A stretch of 64,000 bases of DNA, from positions 461,788-525,787 of the forward strand of contig CAWFXC010000004.1 of NCBI GenBank assembly GCA_963819735.1, in the 5' to 3' direction. The translations under genes and the position numbers were made by a program. This DNA is from CAWFXC01 sp963819735 (GTDB taxonomy: Bacteria; Actinomycetota; Acidimicrobiia; IMCC26256; DASPTH01). Every line of letters begins with the position of its first letter. The stretch's first letter is position 1. Below are positions 17,674-26,659 of this stretch, piece after piece. The notes beneath the pieces were generated by a model. The model did not search any database. It had not been told where the DNA came from and saw only the letters and a list, made by a program, of their open reading frames with translations.

Positions 17674-18336
17674 TCACGACTTGGCAGGCTGCGATCGTGA
17701 TGCCCGCCGGGTGTGATGGCGCCACCATCCGTACGCGGCGGCGCCTACGACGGCGAGTGCCAGCACGACCCAACCGACCCACCCGAACCAGCGATCGACC
17801 GTGTGGACCGACGGTCCTGCGAGGTAGCCGATTCCCACGTGGAAGCATCCCCAGAGCAGGGCGCTGCTCGCGTTCCACAGCAGGAATCGCCGGTAGGGCA
17901 TCCGAGACTCTCCCGCCAAGACGGGCACGATCGACTTCGGTCCCGTGACGAAGCGAGCCAGGAAGACAGCAGCCGGGCCGTGGTCTCGCATGAAGCGGTC
18001 CGCCTTCTCCCAACGCTCCTCTCCGAGCCTGCGACCGAGCGCGCTGCCCCGGATGCGCTGACCGAAACGGCGGCCGATCTCGTATCCGATCGAGTCACCA
18101 GTGATCGCACCCAGCACTGCCGCGAGGGCCAGCCACCAGACGGGGACGACGCCTCGGTACGCGAGGTACCCGGCGACGAAGAGCACCGTCTCCCCCGGAA
18201 GCGCGATGCCCAGGAACAGCGCGGTCTCCGCGGCTGCGGCGGCGAAGACGATGACGAAGATCCACGGGTCCGGGACCCCCTGCAGCAGGTCGACGACGCG
18301 GTCGAAGACGTCGGCGACGACAGCCACTGCCGTCAC
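17674..18336 (-). CDS. DedA family membrane protein
   Basis: About 220 residues. Family signatures are the two halves of the VTT/SNARE-associated domain: FLGIALPGETVLFVAGYLAY, ITGDSIGYEIGRRFG, then DHGPAAVFLARFVTGPKS and RMPYRRFLLWNASSALLWG. A C-terminal span precedes a basic tail. DedA proteins act in membrane-lipid transport and envelope homeostasis. The start is uncertain: GTG at 18336 fits the hydrophobic onset, and no strong ribosome site is present. The longer open frame upstream is not credible. Confidence 0.82.
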   Translation of the reverse strand: MTAVAVVADVFDRVVDLLQGVPDPWIFVIVFAAAAAETALFLGIALPGETVLFVAGYLAYRGVVPVWWLALAAVLGAITGDSIGYEIGRRFGQRIRGSALGRRLGEERWEKADRFMRDHGPAAVFLARFVTGPKSIVPVLAGESRMPYRRFLLWNASSALLWGCFHVGIGYLAGPSVHTVDRWFGWVGWVVLALAVVGAAAYGWWRHHTRRASRSQPAKS

Positions 18337-18383
18337 ACGAACCGTTCGATTCCTCTGCCGTCCCGAGCGATGGCTCGCTGCAG

Positions 18384-18911
18384 ATGTTTCGTCATGAGCG
18401 CTCCTTCGGGCTGCTCGGCCGTCCGTCGTCCATGTCCGTTTCCCGGCTCCGAGGGCACGGAAACGGCGAGCACTATGAGGCGTCTCGAGCGACACGGTTG
18501 GCCGGGGCCCGGAGCGGGTACCGGAGGGGTATCCGTGCTCCCGAGAAACTCCTCGCTGCAATCGCCCTCGGCCGCATCGGCATCGGCGCGACCGCCCTGC
18601 TGTCGCCCCGAGCGATCCAGCTCGTGCTCCCGCAGGCGGCCGGGACGACTGACAGCTGTGCCTCGGTCCGAATGCTCGCGGCGCGAGACGTGGCGCTCGG
18701 AGTCGCCACGCTCCTGGCCCTCCGTCTGGGCGGGGTGACGCCGGTGGTTTTCGCGACCGTGACCGCCGATCTGGCCGACGCCGCGGTCGTGTCATGCCGG
18801 CGGCCCGCGCTCTCGGCGCGGCAGTGGGCTCCGCCAGTCTTCGGCGGCCTCGCCGGCGCGGCCGCCTCGCTCCTGTGCGCCCGGGCGCTCCGGAGCCAAC
18901 CGTCCGTGTGA
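18384..18911 (+). CDS. Small polytopic membrane protein (DUF4267-like)
   Basis: Residues 55-170 form about four hydrophobic segments: AIALGRIGIGATALLSP, VRMLAARDVALGVATLLALR, VVFATVTADLADAAVV and VFGGLAGAAASLLCARAL. The pattern resembles DUF4267-type membrane proteins, but the match is by eye only. The first 50 residues are Arg-rich and probably not translated; no start with a good ribosome site was found, so the 5' boundary is uncertain. It diverges from the dedA gene. Confidence 0.5.
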   Translation: MFRHERSFGLLGRPSSMSVSRLRGHGNGEHYEASRATRLAGARSGYRRGIRAPEKLLAAIALGRIGIGATALLSPRAIQLVLPQAAGTTDSCASVRMLAARDVALGVATLLALRLGGVTPVVFATVTADLADAAVVSCRRPALSARQWAPPVFGGLAGAAASLLCARALRSQPSV

Positions 18912-18944
18912 CGAAACCCGCCATCCAGGCGACGACGAGCTGAG

Positions 18945-19411
18945 CTACGGATCATCGAGACGCGTGCTTTCGGCGCGCACGCTCGGCTCCAGGTACACCC
19001 GGCGTGCGCAGGAACGCGCTCTCGGATCGCGTGCTCCATCTCCTGGAGCACCAACGGGAGCTCGTCGCCCTTGAAACCGTCTCGGACGACGACCTTGCGC
19101 CGAGATGATCTCATCAGGCCCCAGCAGTTGCGTACGCAGCTCGAGGGTGCCGCGAAGTCGTGGATCGGCCAGGAGCGCGCGCCGCACGTCAGTCACGTCG
19201 CACTCAGTGGCTGACTCGCCGATCAGGCAGCTCTTCATCTCCGACCGACCGGAGGGTGAGCGCGACGACCACCAACAGGATGCCGATGCCACAGCTGCCG
19301 AGGGCGTCGAAGCGCGCGTTCCCCGTTGCCCACGACAGGGTGACGCCCGGCGAACACGAACGCGAGCCCGAGCGGGGCGCGGAGCTGACGGAGTCGGTTG
19401 GTCTCGGTCAT
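18945..19411 (-). pseudogene. Decayed cation diffusion facilitator (C-terminal half)
   Basis: Three frames read in turn give the C-terminal half of a CDF metal transporter. First MTETNRLRQLRAPLGLAFVF, then VTLSWATGNARFDALG and GIGILLVVVALTLRSVGDE (last membrane helices), then EMKSCLIGESATECDVTDVR and LRTQLLGPDEIIS, then VVVRDGFKGDELPLVLQEME, and finally VYLEPSVRAESTRLDDP. At least four frame changes are needed and the first helices are missing. The ATG at 19411 overlaps the universal stress protein stop, so the pair was probably an operon. Confidence 0.7.
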
Positions 19412-19929
19412 GCCTCGTTCGAGACATCGTCCTCGCTCGAGACGTCGTCGTGCGGCGCAGGTACCACGAGGATCGGGCAGCGTGCTCGACGAAGCAGCGC
19501 ATGGGCGACCGAACGGTCGAGGAGACGTCCGAGCAGACCCGTCTTGTCCGCGCCGACGACGATCAGATCGACGTGGTGCTCTGCGGCTGCCCGAAGGATC
19601 GCGGTGACGGGATCGCCGGTGGCTGCGACCGGCGTCGCGTCGCTCAGACCCGTGTCGGCGAGCTCCCGTGCGGCAAGCTCATGCGCGTCCGAGACGGCGC
19701 GTTCCGTCACGGCTTCGTCGACGATCGCGCCGTCGACAATGATCGGAACCTCCGCCGGGAAGGGCGGGAACACCACGCCGTAGCCGATGCCGGGTGCGAT
19801 CCAGGCCCGAGGCAGCTCGGCGACGTTGATGCCGAGCGCCTCGTCGCCCGCGAAGAAGTCGTGCACGAAACGGGCCGCCTCGTGGGAGCTCGGACTGTCG
19901 TCCAGCGCCACCAGCAGCGTGTGGACCAT
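19408..19929 (-). CDS. Universal stress protein family
   Basis: A 173-residue UspA-fold protein. The N-terminus MVHTLLVALDDSPSSHEAAR is the first strand and helix. The C-terminal LIVVGADKTGLLGRLLDRSV resembles the ATP-binding G-x2-G-x9-G-(S/T) loop, followed by CPILVVP. AGGAGG lies just before the ATG at 19929. It has an unusual insert with a Pro/Gly-rich segment (residues 40-65). A decayed metal transporter follows in overlap. Confidence 0.85.
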   Translation of the reverse strand: MVHTLLVALDDSPSSHEAARFVHDFFAGDEALGINVAELPRAWIAPGIGYGVVFPPFPAEVPIIVDGAIVDEAVTERAVSDAHELAARELADTGLSDATPVAATGDPVTAILRAAAEHHVDLIVVGADKTGLLGRLLDRSVAHALLRRARCPILVVPAPHDDVSSEDDVSNEA

Positions 19930-20095
19930 GAGCACCTCCTCGGTCAGACGTTCGGTGTCCGGTGCCGACGGGTCGCTCCCGCCTCACCGCTCAGACGATG
20001 CGGTACGGATCGGCCCGATCTTCGTTGACGGCCAGACCATGTCCAGGACGGTCGAGATCAGGTACGAGACGGCCATGCGTCGGGACCAGGACGCC

Positions 20096-20200
20096 GTCGA
20101 ACAGCTGGTGGTCGGCGAGGACGTGATTTACAACCACCAGCGACCACACGGCGCCCTTCGGACACAAGAGACACCGGCCGGCCGCCTTCAAACGGATTGA
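20096..20200 (+). pseudogene. Transposase (integrase-core) C-terminal scrap
   Basis: The frame ends with YNHQRPHGALRTQETPAGRL, the characteristic C-terminal motif of IS3/IS481-type integrase cores. Only about 35 residues are recognisable. It lies directly against the 3' end of the amidohydrolase gene. Confidence 0.6.
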
Positions 20201-20216
20201 CCAACGTCCGTAGAAA

Positions 20217-21458
20217 TTACAACGTGATTCCGTAGAGCTCGGCGGTGTTGGCGCCTGCGATGAGTCTGCGTTGCTCGTAGGAAAGTGATTCGGTTGCTTC
20301 GTCGAGTTCCGAGACCGTTCCGGGAAACTTTGCGTCGGGGTGGGGGTAGTCGGATGCCCACACGATGCGGTCGGCGCCCACGAGCGGTGAGTTGGCTGTG
20401 AACGCCAGGGTTGATTCGTCGGGGTCAAAGCTGATCCAGCAGTTGCGCCGGAAGTGTTCGGATGGCAGCTTCGTGAGCCACGGCACGTCGAACGCGAACT
20501 CGCGTGCGTGATGGTCGAGGCGCTCGAGAAACGGAACGATCCAACCTCCGTTCGATTCAAGAAACACGATACGTAAATCAGGGAATCGTTCGAAGACATC
20601 GCCTCCCGTCATGAACGCGATCGCGGTCATCATGTCGACGGGATTCGAGATGCCTTGCGCGAAGAAGTGATTGTTGTAGCCCATCTCCATACCCGGAAGA
20701 GCAGGCCGGAAGTTGATCTCACCGCGTGTCCAGGGGGTGTCAACATCAAGGTTGTCGAGGTGCAACCCGGCGCACGCGCCCGGGACTCCGGCGGTGAGCA
20801 GGGGATGAAAGCCAATCGCGCAGCCTGTGTCACACGCGGCTGTCCACAGCGGGTCGTATACCGAGTCGAAGAACGGCTTCCAATCGATCATCGGGCTCGG
20901 GCGCATGAAGCCACCAACGATGTGCGGTTTGGTCGCGACGCGGCGGAGTTCCGCGACGGTCGCGTCGATGTCCCACTGGGGCAGCACCGCGACGGCATCG
21001 AGTCTGCCGTCGCCTTGACTGCAATGGTCCGAAATCCAATCGTTGTAGACGCTGCACATCGCAGTCGCGAACGACTTGTCTGGGTAGTCGTGCAGCGCCA
21101 GGAAATGCGTCGGATACAGCACCGACCGATCGATTCTGTCCGCGTCCATGTCATGAAGGCGTGCGTCAGCATCGAATGCGCCGTTCCGGAGCTCCGAGTA
21201 CTTCATCTCCCCCGCGTAGAGGCGTTGCTTCTCCGCGTCAGAGAATCCCGCCGACGCCGCGCCGACGTAGATCGCCGCCGGCTCACGGTGCCCGTCGAAC
21301 ACGATCCACTCGGCGCCCGATTTGTCAACCTCCACGTGCCACACCCGTTCCTGCAGCTCCCGGCGCGCGTATGCCGGCAGCTCGGTTGGGTGTTCAATGA
21401 CGTGACCGTCCGCATCCACGTAAGCGATCGCGGTGTCCATACCCGTTGCTGTCGGCAC
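20217..21458 (-). CDS. Amidohydrolase-related metal-dependent hydrolase
   Basis: A 413-residue protein of the amidohydrolase-2 (ACMSD-like) group. YVDADGHVIEHP carries the D-x-H metal motif; GFHPLL and the final WASDYPHPDAKFPG with IAGANTAELYG are standard for the family. Such enzymes decarboxylate or hydrolyse ring-cleavage or carboxylic substrates; the substrate here is unknown. The GTG at 21458 is chosen because GGAGGAG lies 8 bases upstream; the ATG six codons later is possible. About 160 further upstream codons in frame are not credible. No neighbour suggests a pathway. Confidence 0.87.
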   Translation of the reverse strand: MPTATGMDTAIAYVDADGHVIEHPTELPAYARRELQERVWHVEVDKSGAEWIVFDGHREPAAIYVGAASAGFSDAEKQRLYAGEMKYSELRNGAFDADARLHDMDADRIDRSVLYPTHFLALHDYPDKSFATAMCSVYNDWISDHCSQGDGRLDAVAVLPQWDIDATVAELRRVATKPHIVGGFMRPSPMIDWKPFFDSVYDPLWTAACDTGCAIGFHPLLTAGVPGACAGLHLDNLDVDTPWTRGEINFRPALPGMEMGYNNHFFAQGISNPVDMMTAIAFMTGGDVFERFPDLRIVFLESNGGWIVPFLERLDHHAREFAFDVPWLTKLPSEHFRRNCWISFDPDESTLAFTANSPLVGADRIVWASDYPHPDAKFPGTVSELDEATESLSYEQRRLIAGANTAELYGITL

Positions 21459-21714
21459 CGGAGACTCCTCCGCTTCGTCGGGGTCTTTCGTGAGTCTCCA
21501 CCCAAGTCTCGCTGGTCCTCGGGCGGTCTGTCGAGGGCATGATCGCGCTTGCGCCATCGCAGCGTTTGCTGGCACTGGCTCGGTGACCGCACCGCCGAAC
21601 GCGGGCGTCGAATCACACAATGACTGCTGCCCCTCCGCCTCCCCGGCCAGGTTGTGTGGGCGGATACGTGTGGGCCGTTTCGGGTGCGTGGGAGCTACCG
21701 AACGCACGAACTCG

Positions 21715-22095
21715 TCAAGACTTCGTCTTACTGTCCTTGCCGCTCGTGAAGAGGTCGCGCCACGACTTCTCGGAAACCTCGATGTCGAAACGCTTCGCGG
21801 CCCTGCGGATGCGCTTCCACGCCTCGTCACGTTCGGCATCCGAGACGCCTTCGACCTGATCGAATCGTGAGATGGCATTCCGCACGTGTTTCGCATCCAC
21901 GATCGGCTCTTTGCGTTCCTTCGGGAACGCAAAGTCGCTGCGCTTCAGGTCGTTCTTCTCCGCCGTGCTCATTCCCTGACTCTTTGCCTTCGTTCGCTTC
22001 GATCCGCCGGACGGGCCCTTCGTTCGCACGCTCTGCGCCGCCCGCGCCTTCTTCAGGTTCTTGCGCGCCGCTTCCTTCTGCTTCGTCGTCGACAT
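21715..22095 (-). CDS. DUF6582-like small basic protein
   Basis: A 126-residue protein. The Lys/Arg-rich N-terminus (residues 1-45, KQKEAARKNLKKARAAQSV) looks disordered. A compact domain follows: LKRSDFAFPKERKEPIVDAK, HVRNAISRFDQVEGVSDAER, KRFDIEVSEKSWRDL. This combination recurs in actinobacteria and I associate it with DUF6582; function unknown. The start at 22095 has GGGAG upstream. Confidence 0.75.
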   Translation of the reverse strand: MSTTKQKEAARKNLKKARAAQSVRTKGPSGGSKRTKAKSQGMSTAEKNDLKRSDFAFPKERKEPIVDAKHVRNAISRFDQVEGVSDAERDEAWKRIRRAAKRFDIEVSEKSWRDLFTSGKDSKTKS

Positions 22096-22430
22096 GGAGT
22101 GTCTCCCTGAGGTGAGTCGTCTTCTCCCCACCAGGCTTCCTCCGAGCATGCCCGAACAAACCCATTTTCGCGGGTGCGGTTATGCACCCCCTCGTTCACT
22201 CCCGCCGGTTGGCCCGTGTTGCATTATTGGTGTCGGATAGTGGAAACCCCGGGAATGATGCGGAAAACGCACGTGCCGCCGGTTCGGCGGCACGCCCCGC
22301 GCAACCGTTCTTCGAACGCGTCAGGCAGTTGATCAATCCACGCATCTACTCTCCGCCGAAACGAAGGCGGGCGCTGTGTAACCAGCTGCCCGTGCGGGCC
22401 ACGCAGAGACGACGACGAGGGGAGACGAAG

Positions 22431-22676
22431 GTGGCGAAGCCGGTGAAACGGATCGATATCGTGAAGCGCGGCGACCGGTGGGTTGGTGAACGCAAAGGCG
22501 GGGTCGCGTTTACGCGAAGGGCGCGACGAAAGCCGATGCAGTGTCCAAGGCTGCGAAGAAGGCGAGACGCGACCCGCGAGGTGTGTCGATTTCGCATCCA
22601 TGGCCGTGACGGGCGCATCCAGGAAGAACGCACCTACCCCCGCGCTGACGACCCCGGTCCACCAAAGGCTGAGTAA
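22431..22676 (+). pseudogene. DUF2188-like small protein gene with two frameshifts
   Basis: It starts VAKPVKRIDIVKRGDRWVGE from a GTG with GGGGAG upstream, then needs a shift near 22500 to continue RVYAKGATKADAVSKAAKKA, and another near 22590 to return to IHGRDGRIQEERTYP before TAA at 22674. The reconstructed protein matches the DUF2188 pattern (W-x-V..., K-A-x-A-x-x-x-A, IHGRDGRI). A second copy follows at 23.0 kb, also frameshifted. Either both genes are dead or the assembly has indels here. Confidence 0.65.
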
Positions 22677-22842
22677 CGCTCGTGATGAGGCGCGGGTTCT
22701 GGCCCCGGTCGGCGACGGTGATCCTGCCTACGCCTGGGCTTGGCGGGAGCGCTGGCCCAGGCGTCAGGGGGAAGTGCTCGCCTCTCGGCGTTGCGGACTG
22801 CGAGAGGCTGAGCACCCGACCGGCATCAGTCGGAGGCCCAAC

Positions 22843-22944
22843 ATGCGACGAGTCGCACCTGATATTGCCACCCCGGTGATGATGGTCGTCGCGTTCATGC
22901 TCGGCTTGGTGCTCGTACTGATGCTCGACTCGTCCGCGGTCTAG
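22843..22944 (+). CDS. 33-residue single-span membrane peptide
   Basis: ATG at 22843 with GGAGG 6 bases upstream opens a 33-codon frame that is almost entirely one membrane helix (VMMVVAFMLGLVLVLMLDSS). A second 33-residue peptide at 45766 aligns without gaps, sharing Gly21-Leu22 and the C-terminal S-x-A ending. The repeated length and good ribosome site argue for a real gene; function unknown. Confidence 0.55.
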   Translation: MRRVAPDIATPVMMVVAFMLGLVLVLMLDSSAV

Positions 22945-23005
22945 CCACCTGCGTGTCATCACCGTCTGGGTCGGGCAGTCTCAGCCCAGACGAAGGACGG
23001 GTGAG

Positions 23006-23253
23006 ATGGCCAAGAAGAAGACGAGACAAGTCGCGGTGGTATGCCGTGCCGACGGATGGGTCGCTGAGCGGCGAACCGGCCGGATCTACGCCGAAGGCGA
23101 GAGCAAATGGATGTGATACGCACAACGAGCGCCAAAGCGAAACGCGACCGCCGCGCAGTGACCGTGCGTATCCACTCCAAGGATGGCCGCGTGCAGGAAG
23201 AACGCACCTACCCTGCGTCTCGGCGCGTGCTCCCCGAGTTCAGCAAACGTTGA
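23006..23253 (+). pseudogene. Second DUF2188-like gene with a frameshift
   Basis: ATG at 23006 reads MAKKKTRQVAVVCRADGWVA then RTGRIYAEGESK and meets TGA at 23114. The neighbouring frame continues TTSAKAKRDRRAVTVRIHSK, DGRVQEERTYP, and stops at 23253. One indel near 23107 joins the halves into a DUF2188-type protein clearly related to the copy at 22431. Confidence 0.65.
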
Positions 23254-23259
23254 CCACTA

Positions 23260-23597
23260 CTAGGCCGCCGGTTCTTCAGGTTCGAGTGTGCCGGCCCCGT
23301 TGACGTGCAGTACCTGATTGACGCCCGTGATGCGCATCACATGCATCGCATTCGCTGACACCCCATACAGCCGAGACGCTCACCGCGCTCGGCACGCCGG
23401 GCGTCTTCCCCGACCAAGAAACCCAGTCCTTGCGAATCGAGGAACGACACCTCCGACATATCCACGACGACATCACCCGCGAGGGTACTGAGACACTCGC
23501 GAAGTTCTGACACGGAAGCGAGGTCAATCTCACGTGCGACACACACCGTCGTTAGTTCTGGGCCCGCCTCGATGGCGAGAGACAACAATCCGTCCAT
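23260..23597 (-). pseudogene. STAS anti-sigma-factor antagonist gene with C-terminal frameshifts
   Basis: From ATG 23597 (GGAGGCAGTG upstream) the frame gives a STAS domain: VCVAREIDLASVSELREC, VVVDMSEVSFLDSQGLGFLV. DSQG places Ser at the position phosphorylated in SpoIIAA. After RRAERGERL the frame degrades. Two shifts (about 23345-23385) restore AVWGVS then MHVMRITGVNQVLHVNGA, a typical STAS end, to TAG at 23260. Unbroken it would be about 112 residues. It converges on the DUF2188 gene with 6 bases between. Confidence 0.65.
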
Positions 23598-24478
23598 CAC
23601 TGCCTCCCGTTCCTTGCTCAACCGGTCCCTTCCTACATGGCTGCTCCTCCGAGGAGCCTGAGGACACTCCACGACGACAGAATTGCCACAACTGCAAGGT
23701 TTCGTCAAAGCACCAAATCGGTTCAGCATCGCGACGCAACAGCTGACCCCCCACGGATTGGACGCGCAGCCCCAGATTTGCGGAGCAACTTGAATCTCGC
23801 TGCCTCTGTGCATCGTCGCGTTCGTGCCATTTCCCACGTCGCTGCTCGGTGACTACGGAACCACCACGGCCCCGGTTGTGCTCGGCGCGGCAACCATGCC
23901 CCGGTGAAGCGGTACGTCGTAGCGCGGTGGATTTCGTGCCGTATCAGCACCACTTGATCAAGCCAGAGGTTGCGGTTCGTGCGCGACAGCTCTCGAGGAT
24001 CAAGCGCAGAGCCGTGATCGAACTCGGATCGTCTCATTCACGGGGTTGCTCCATACCGTTCGGCGCGACGCTGGGAATCTGTCCAGAGCCCTTTCACGCC
24101 GGAAGCGACCTCGAAGTCCTCCCCCTTCGGACGACTAGTGGCGGCTTGGCGCGTCCGCGTCGGTGGTCGCGTGACTCGGCCATGAGCCGCAGGCCAGCAG
24201 ACGGCTCAGAACACGCCGAGGTTTCCCACGGTCATCCGCGGCGCACCTGCGTCGGAGAGCCATTCGAACTCGTCGTCGAACCAATCGAAGCTCATGGCGA
24301 CCTATCGGTCCGTGCCGGGTCGCGCGCGATGACGGCGCTGCCGAGACCTGCCGAGGCACATCGGCGGGTAGCTCATGGTGTCCGAAGAATCCAGACCGGC
24401 CACTGTGACTCCATTTCGCTCGCCCGGTGCGCCGACCGCCAGCGCATCAGCGGCTCTCGCTTGCCCGCGAGACGGTCT
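23598..24478. other. Stretch without a convincing gene
   Basis: About 880 bases. The only long open frame (23849-24550, plus) has an Arg/Ser-rich composition with no domain and overlaps the next gene. A 29-codon frame on the minus strand (24206-24295, MSFDWFDDEFEWLSDAG) is acidic and aromatic but has a weak ribosome site. Nothing else was recognised. Confidence 0.5.
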
Positions 24479-24503
24479 GTTTCTGTGGCGCTTAGCCGGG
24501 GTA
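24479..24503 (+). promoter_or_regulatory. SigB/SigF-like promoter
   Basis: GTTT at 24479-24482, 16 bases, GGGTAC from 24499. Near-perfect match to the actinobacterial general-stress consensus. It sits 44 bases before the start of the disordered protein gene. Confidence 0.65.
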
Positions 24504-24546
24504 CCGACGCGTCGTCTCAGTCCGCCAACGTTGCGGGAGGTCGATC

Positions 24547-25014
24547 ATGAGCGACGAACAAGGTTCAGACGGCAAGGTTCGGGACGTTCAACCGGGCGGT
24601 AGCGCTTCTCGGGGAATCAACCCAGATCCCGGTGGTGAGACCGAACCTAGCGGTCTGGTGCCTCCGTACGAGGGTCGAACCAAAGCGCGAGGCGAGAGCG
24701 AGATCAGCGAAGAGTTAGGCGCGAGCGTCGAGCGGATGCTTCACGATGTGGACCGCGGCGGCGGCGGTCAGACCGCGAGCCCCGCGGTCGAAAGTCCTGT
24801 GCGCGACGAGGAAGTGTCCCACGAAACCCCGGAATCACCGATGGGTGTGGGAACGAGTCCGAACCGAAGTGCCGAAGACATCGGTGATCGCGACGGCAAG
24901 GAGCCCGGGCGACAGGACACCGGCATCGAGACGCCGAGTGGCCGACGTAGCGGGACCTCCGACGCCCGCGATGTGACGGGCATAGACCCGCAGTCCGGCA
25001 ACCAGGAGGACTGA
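24547..25014 (+). CDS. Disordered acidic/glycine-rich stress-type protein
   Basis: 155 residues, rich in Gly, Glu, Asp, Ser and Pro and without hydrophobic segments, so probably intrinsically disordered. Recognisable pieces are GLVPPYEGRTKARGE, SVERMLHDVD and DARDVTGIDPQSGNQED; similar short acidic proteins are common in actinobacteria, without known function. GGGAGG lies 6 bases upstream of the ATG, and a SigB-like promoter directly precedes it, so stress induction is likely. Confidence 0.72.
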   Translation: MSDEQGSDGKVRDVQPGGSASRGINPDPGGETEPSGLVPPYEGRTKARGESEISEELGASVERMLHDVDRGGGGQTASPAVESPVRDEEVSHETPESPMGVGTSPNRSAEDIGDRDGKEPGRQDTGIETPSGRRSGTSDARDVTGIDPQSGNQED

Positions 25015-25015
25015 C

Positions 25016-25148
25016 CCCAAACGGAGGTCGCCGCAGAGGTGCACCCGCAGGCGCGACCAGCGCGCTTCGAGCATCGCAACTTCTCGGTCGTAGATCTCGA
25101 TCAGTTCCCGCAGTGATTCGACGCCCACCCCGTACGCGTCGGTGAGAA
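25016..25148 (-). pseudogene. IS110-type transposase fragment
   Basis: The minus strand encodes VLTDAYGVGVESLRELIEIY followed by DREVAMLEARWSRLRVHL, which resembles the helical linker of IS110 transposases. Flanking domains are absent. The fragment abuts the disordered protein gene and the terminator at 25146. Confidence 0.5.
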
Positions 25149-25180
25149 CCGCCCGACGGCTGCTGACCGTCGGGCGGTTC
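25146..25180. terminator. Strong hairpin terminator
   Basis: Perfect 14-bp inverted repeat GAACCGCCCGACGG / CCGTCGGGCGGTTC with a 7-base loop, followed by TTCGCGG. It could end transcription from the gene at 24547. Confidence 0.7.
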
Positions 25181-25252
25181 TTCGCGGTTGCTATCCAGTG
25201 CCGACGCTCAGCGGGCGGGTTGGCAGACTTTGTCTCGCCAAGTCGCATTCGC

Positions 25253-25281
25253 TTGTTGCATTCCCCCTCGCTCTCTAAACT
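25253..25281 (+). promoter_or_regulatory. Sigma70-type promoter for a leaderless transcript
   Basis: TTGTTG at 25253-25258, exactly 17 bases, TAAACT at 25276-25281. The GTG start of the phosphatase is at 25288, only six bases beyond the -10, and there is no Shine-Dalgarno sequence, so the mRNA probably begins at or next to the start codon. Confidence 0.6.
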
Positions 25282-25287
25282 CCGCCC

Positions 25288-26520
25288 GTGTCGGGACGAG
25301 TCGAGGCGTCACCTGAGGCCATACTCTCGAGTCTCCATGCGTTGACCGACAACGCGATCGCGACGCTCCGCATCGACGATCTGCTCGACGAACTGTTGAG
25401 CAGGGTGCAAGACGCGCTCGACGCGGACACCGCCGCCGTCCTGCTACTCGCCCCTGGTGGTGATGAACTCGTCGCGACCGCAGCACGCGGGCTGGAAGAG
25501 GAAGTACGCGAAGGCGTACGCATTCCGATCGGGACTGGTTTCGCCGGCCGGATCGCGGCAAGCAGAGGTCCGATCCGGCTCGATCGCGTCGACGCCACGA
25601 CCGTCGCCAATCCGATCCTGTGGGAAAAAGGCATCAAGGTCATGCTCGGCGTCCCACTCCTCAGCACCGACACCCCCCTGGGTGTCCTCCACGTCGGACG
25701 ACTGGCGAACCGACCGTTCACTGATCACGATCTTTCCTTGCTCCAGGTAGCAGCCGACCGCGTCGCGGTCGCGATCCAAAGCCAAACCCTCGCGATCGAA
25801 CGCGCGGCGGCCCAACTCTTGGAACGCAGCCTCTTACCGGATCGACTCCCGAGTTATCCAGGACTTGAAATCGCGGCCCGGTACGTCACCGCCCAAGGCG
25901 AAGCAATAGGCGGAGACTGGTACGACGTGTTCACCCTCCCGTCGGGACAGCTGTGGATCGTCGTCGGCGACGTTGCCGGACACGGCATCCAAGCGTCCGT
26001 CGTGATGGGACGCATCCGCAGCGCGCTACGCGCCTACACGCTGCTCGAGCTTCCCCCCGATGAGGTCTTGCAGCTCGTCGACCGCAAAGTCGACCATTTC
26101 GAACTCGGGACCATCGCCACCGTCGCATGCACAGTCACCGATCCCCCTTTCGACACCTTGACCATCGCCCTCGCCGGGCATCCACCGCCAGTGATCGCGG
26201 CTCCCAACGAACCTGCGGAGGTCGCAGACATTCGTCCGGGTCCTCCACTCGGCGTCGGATGGGGAAAACGACCGCTCGCAATCACGCGAACGATGACCCC
26301 GGGCACCGTCGTTGTCCTCTACACCGACGGACTCGTCGAACGCCGCAGTGAATCCATCACCGTGGGCATCGAACGTCTCCGCGCGGCCATCTCACCCGCT
26401 CACCCCCGCGACGTGGCTGCCAAGCTCATGCACCAACTCGTCGGCGGAACCATCGCCCGCGACGACATCGCCTTGGTCGTATTGCGACGGGTCGCCCTCG
26501 ATGAACGTCAGACCTCCTAG
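25288..26520 (+). CDS. GAF-domain PP2C/SpoIIE-type serine phosphatase
   Basis: A 410-residue protein. Residues 15-165 form a GAF sensor domain (DADTAAVLLLAPGGDELVAT, VGVPLLS-type segment VMLGVPLLSTDTPLGVLHVG). Residues 180-400 form a SpoIIE/PP2C phosphatase with LERSLLPDRLPSYPGLEIAA, AIGGDWYDVF (metal-binding Asp), VVGDVAGHGIQASVVMGRIR, LALAGHPPP, VLYTDGLVERR and ARDDIALVVLR. Family members dephosphorylate STAS anti-anti-sigma factors, activating partner switching. Several STAS and RsbW-like genes lie nearby, so it is the likely upstream switch. Translation appears leaderless from GTG 25288. Confidence 0.9.
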   Translation: MSGRVEASPEAILSSLHALTDNAIATLRIDDLLDELLSRVQDALDADTAAVLLLAPGGDELVATAARGLEEEVREGVRIPIGTGFAGRIAASRGPIRLDRVDATTVANPILWEKGIKVMLGVPLLSTDTPLGVLHVGRLANRPFTDHDLSLLQVAADRVAVAIQSQTLAIERAAAQLLERSLLPDRLPSYPGLEIAARYVTAQGEAIGGDWYDVFTLPSGQLWIVVGDVAGHGIQASVVMGRIRSALRAYTLLELPPDEVLQLVDRKVDHFELGTIATVACTVTDPPFDTLTIALAGHPPPVIAAPNEPAEVADIRPGPPLGVGWGKRPLAITRTMTPGTVVVLYTDGLVERRSESITVGIERLRAAISPAHPRDVAAKLMHQLVGGTIARDDIALVVLRRVALDERQTS

Positions 26521-26659
26521 CAAGCCGTCCCGCACAGGGGCGCCCTTCAGGGCTATCTCGTTGCGACAGTGCCCCCGGTTCGCGGAGACGGCGCATCGCG
26601 AAGACAGGTCGTCGTAAACAAGCGAAGCAAAATCGAGCCGCTGGTTGCAGCCCGTCCGA

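Noticed and set aside
24206..24295. 29-codon minus-strand frame MSFDWFDDEFEWLSDAG...
   Set aside because: Composition is striking, but the ribosome site is weak, and no relative was recognised; too little support for a gene.
23849..24550. Long plus-strand open frame (233 codons)
   Set aside because: Arg/Ser-rich translation, no domain, no ribosome site, and its end overlaps the start of the disordered protein gene and its SigB-like promoter.
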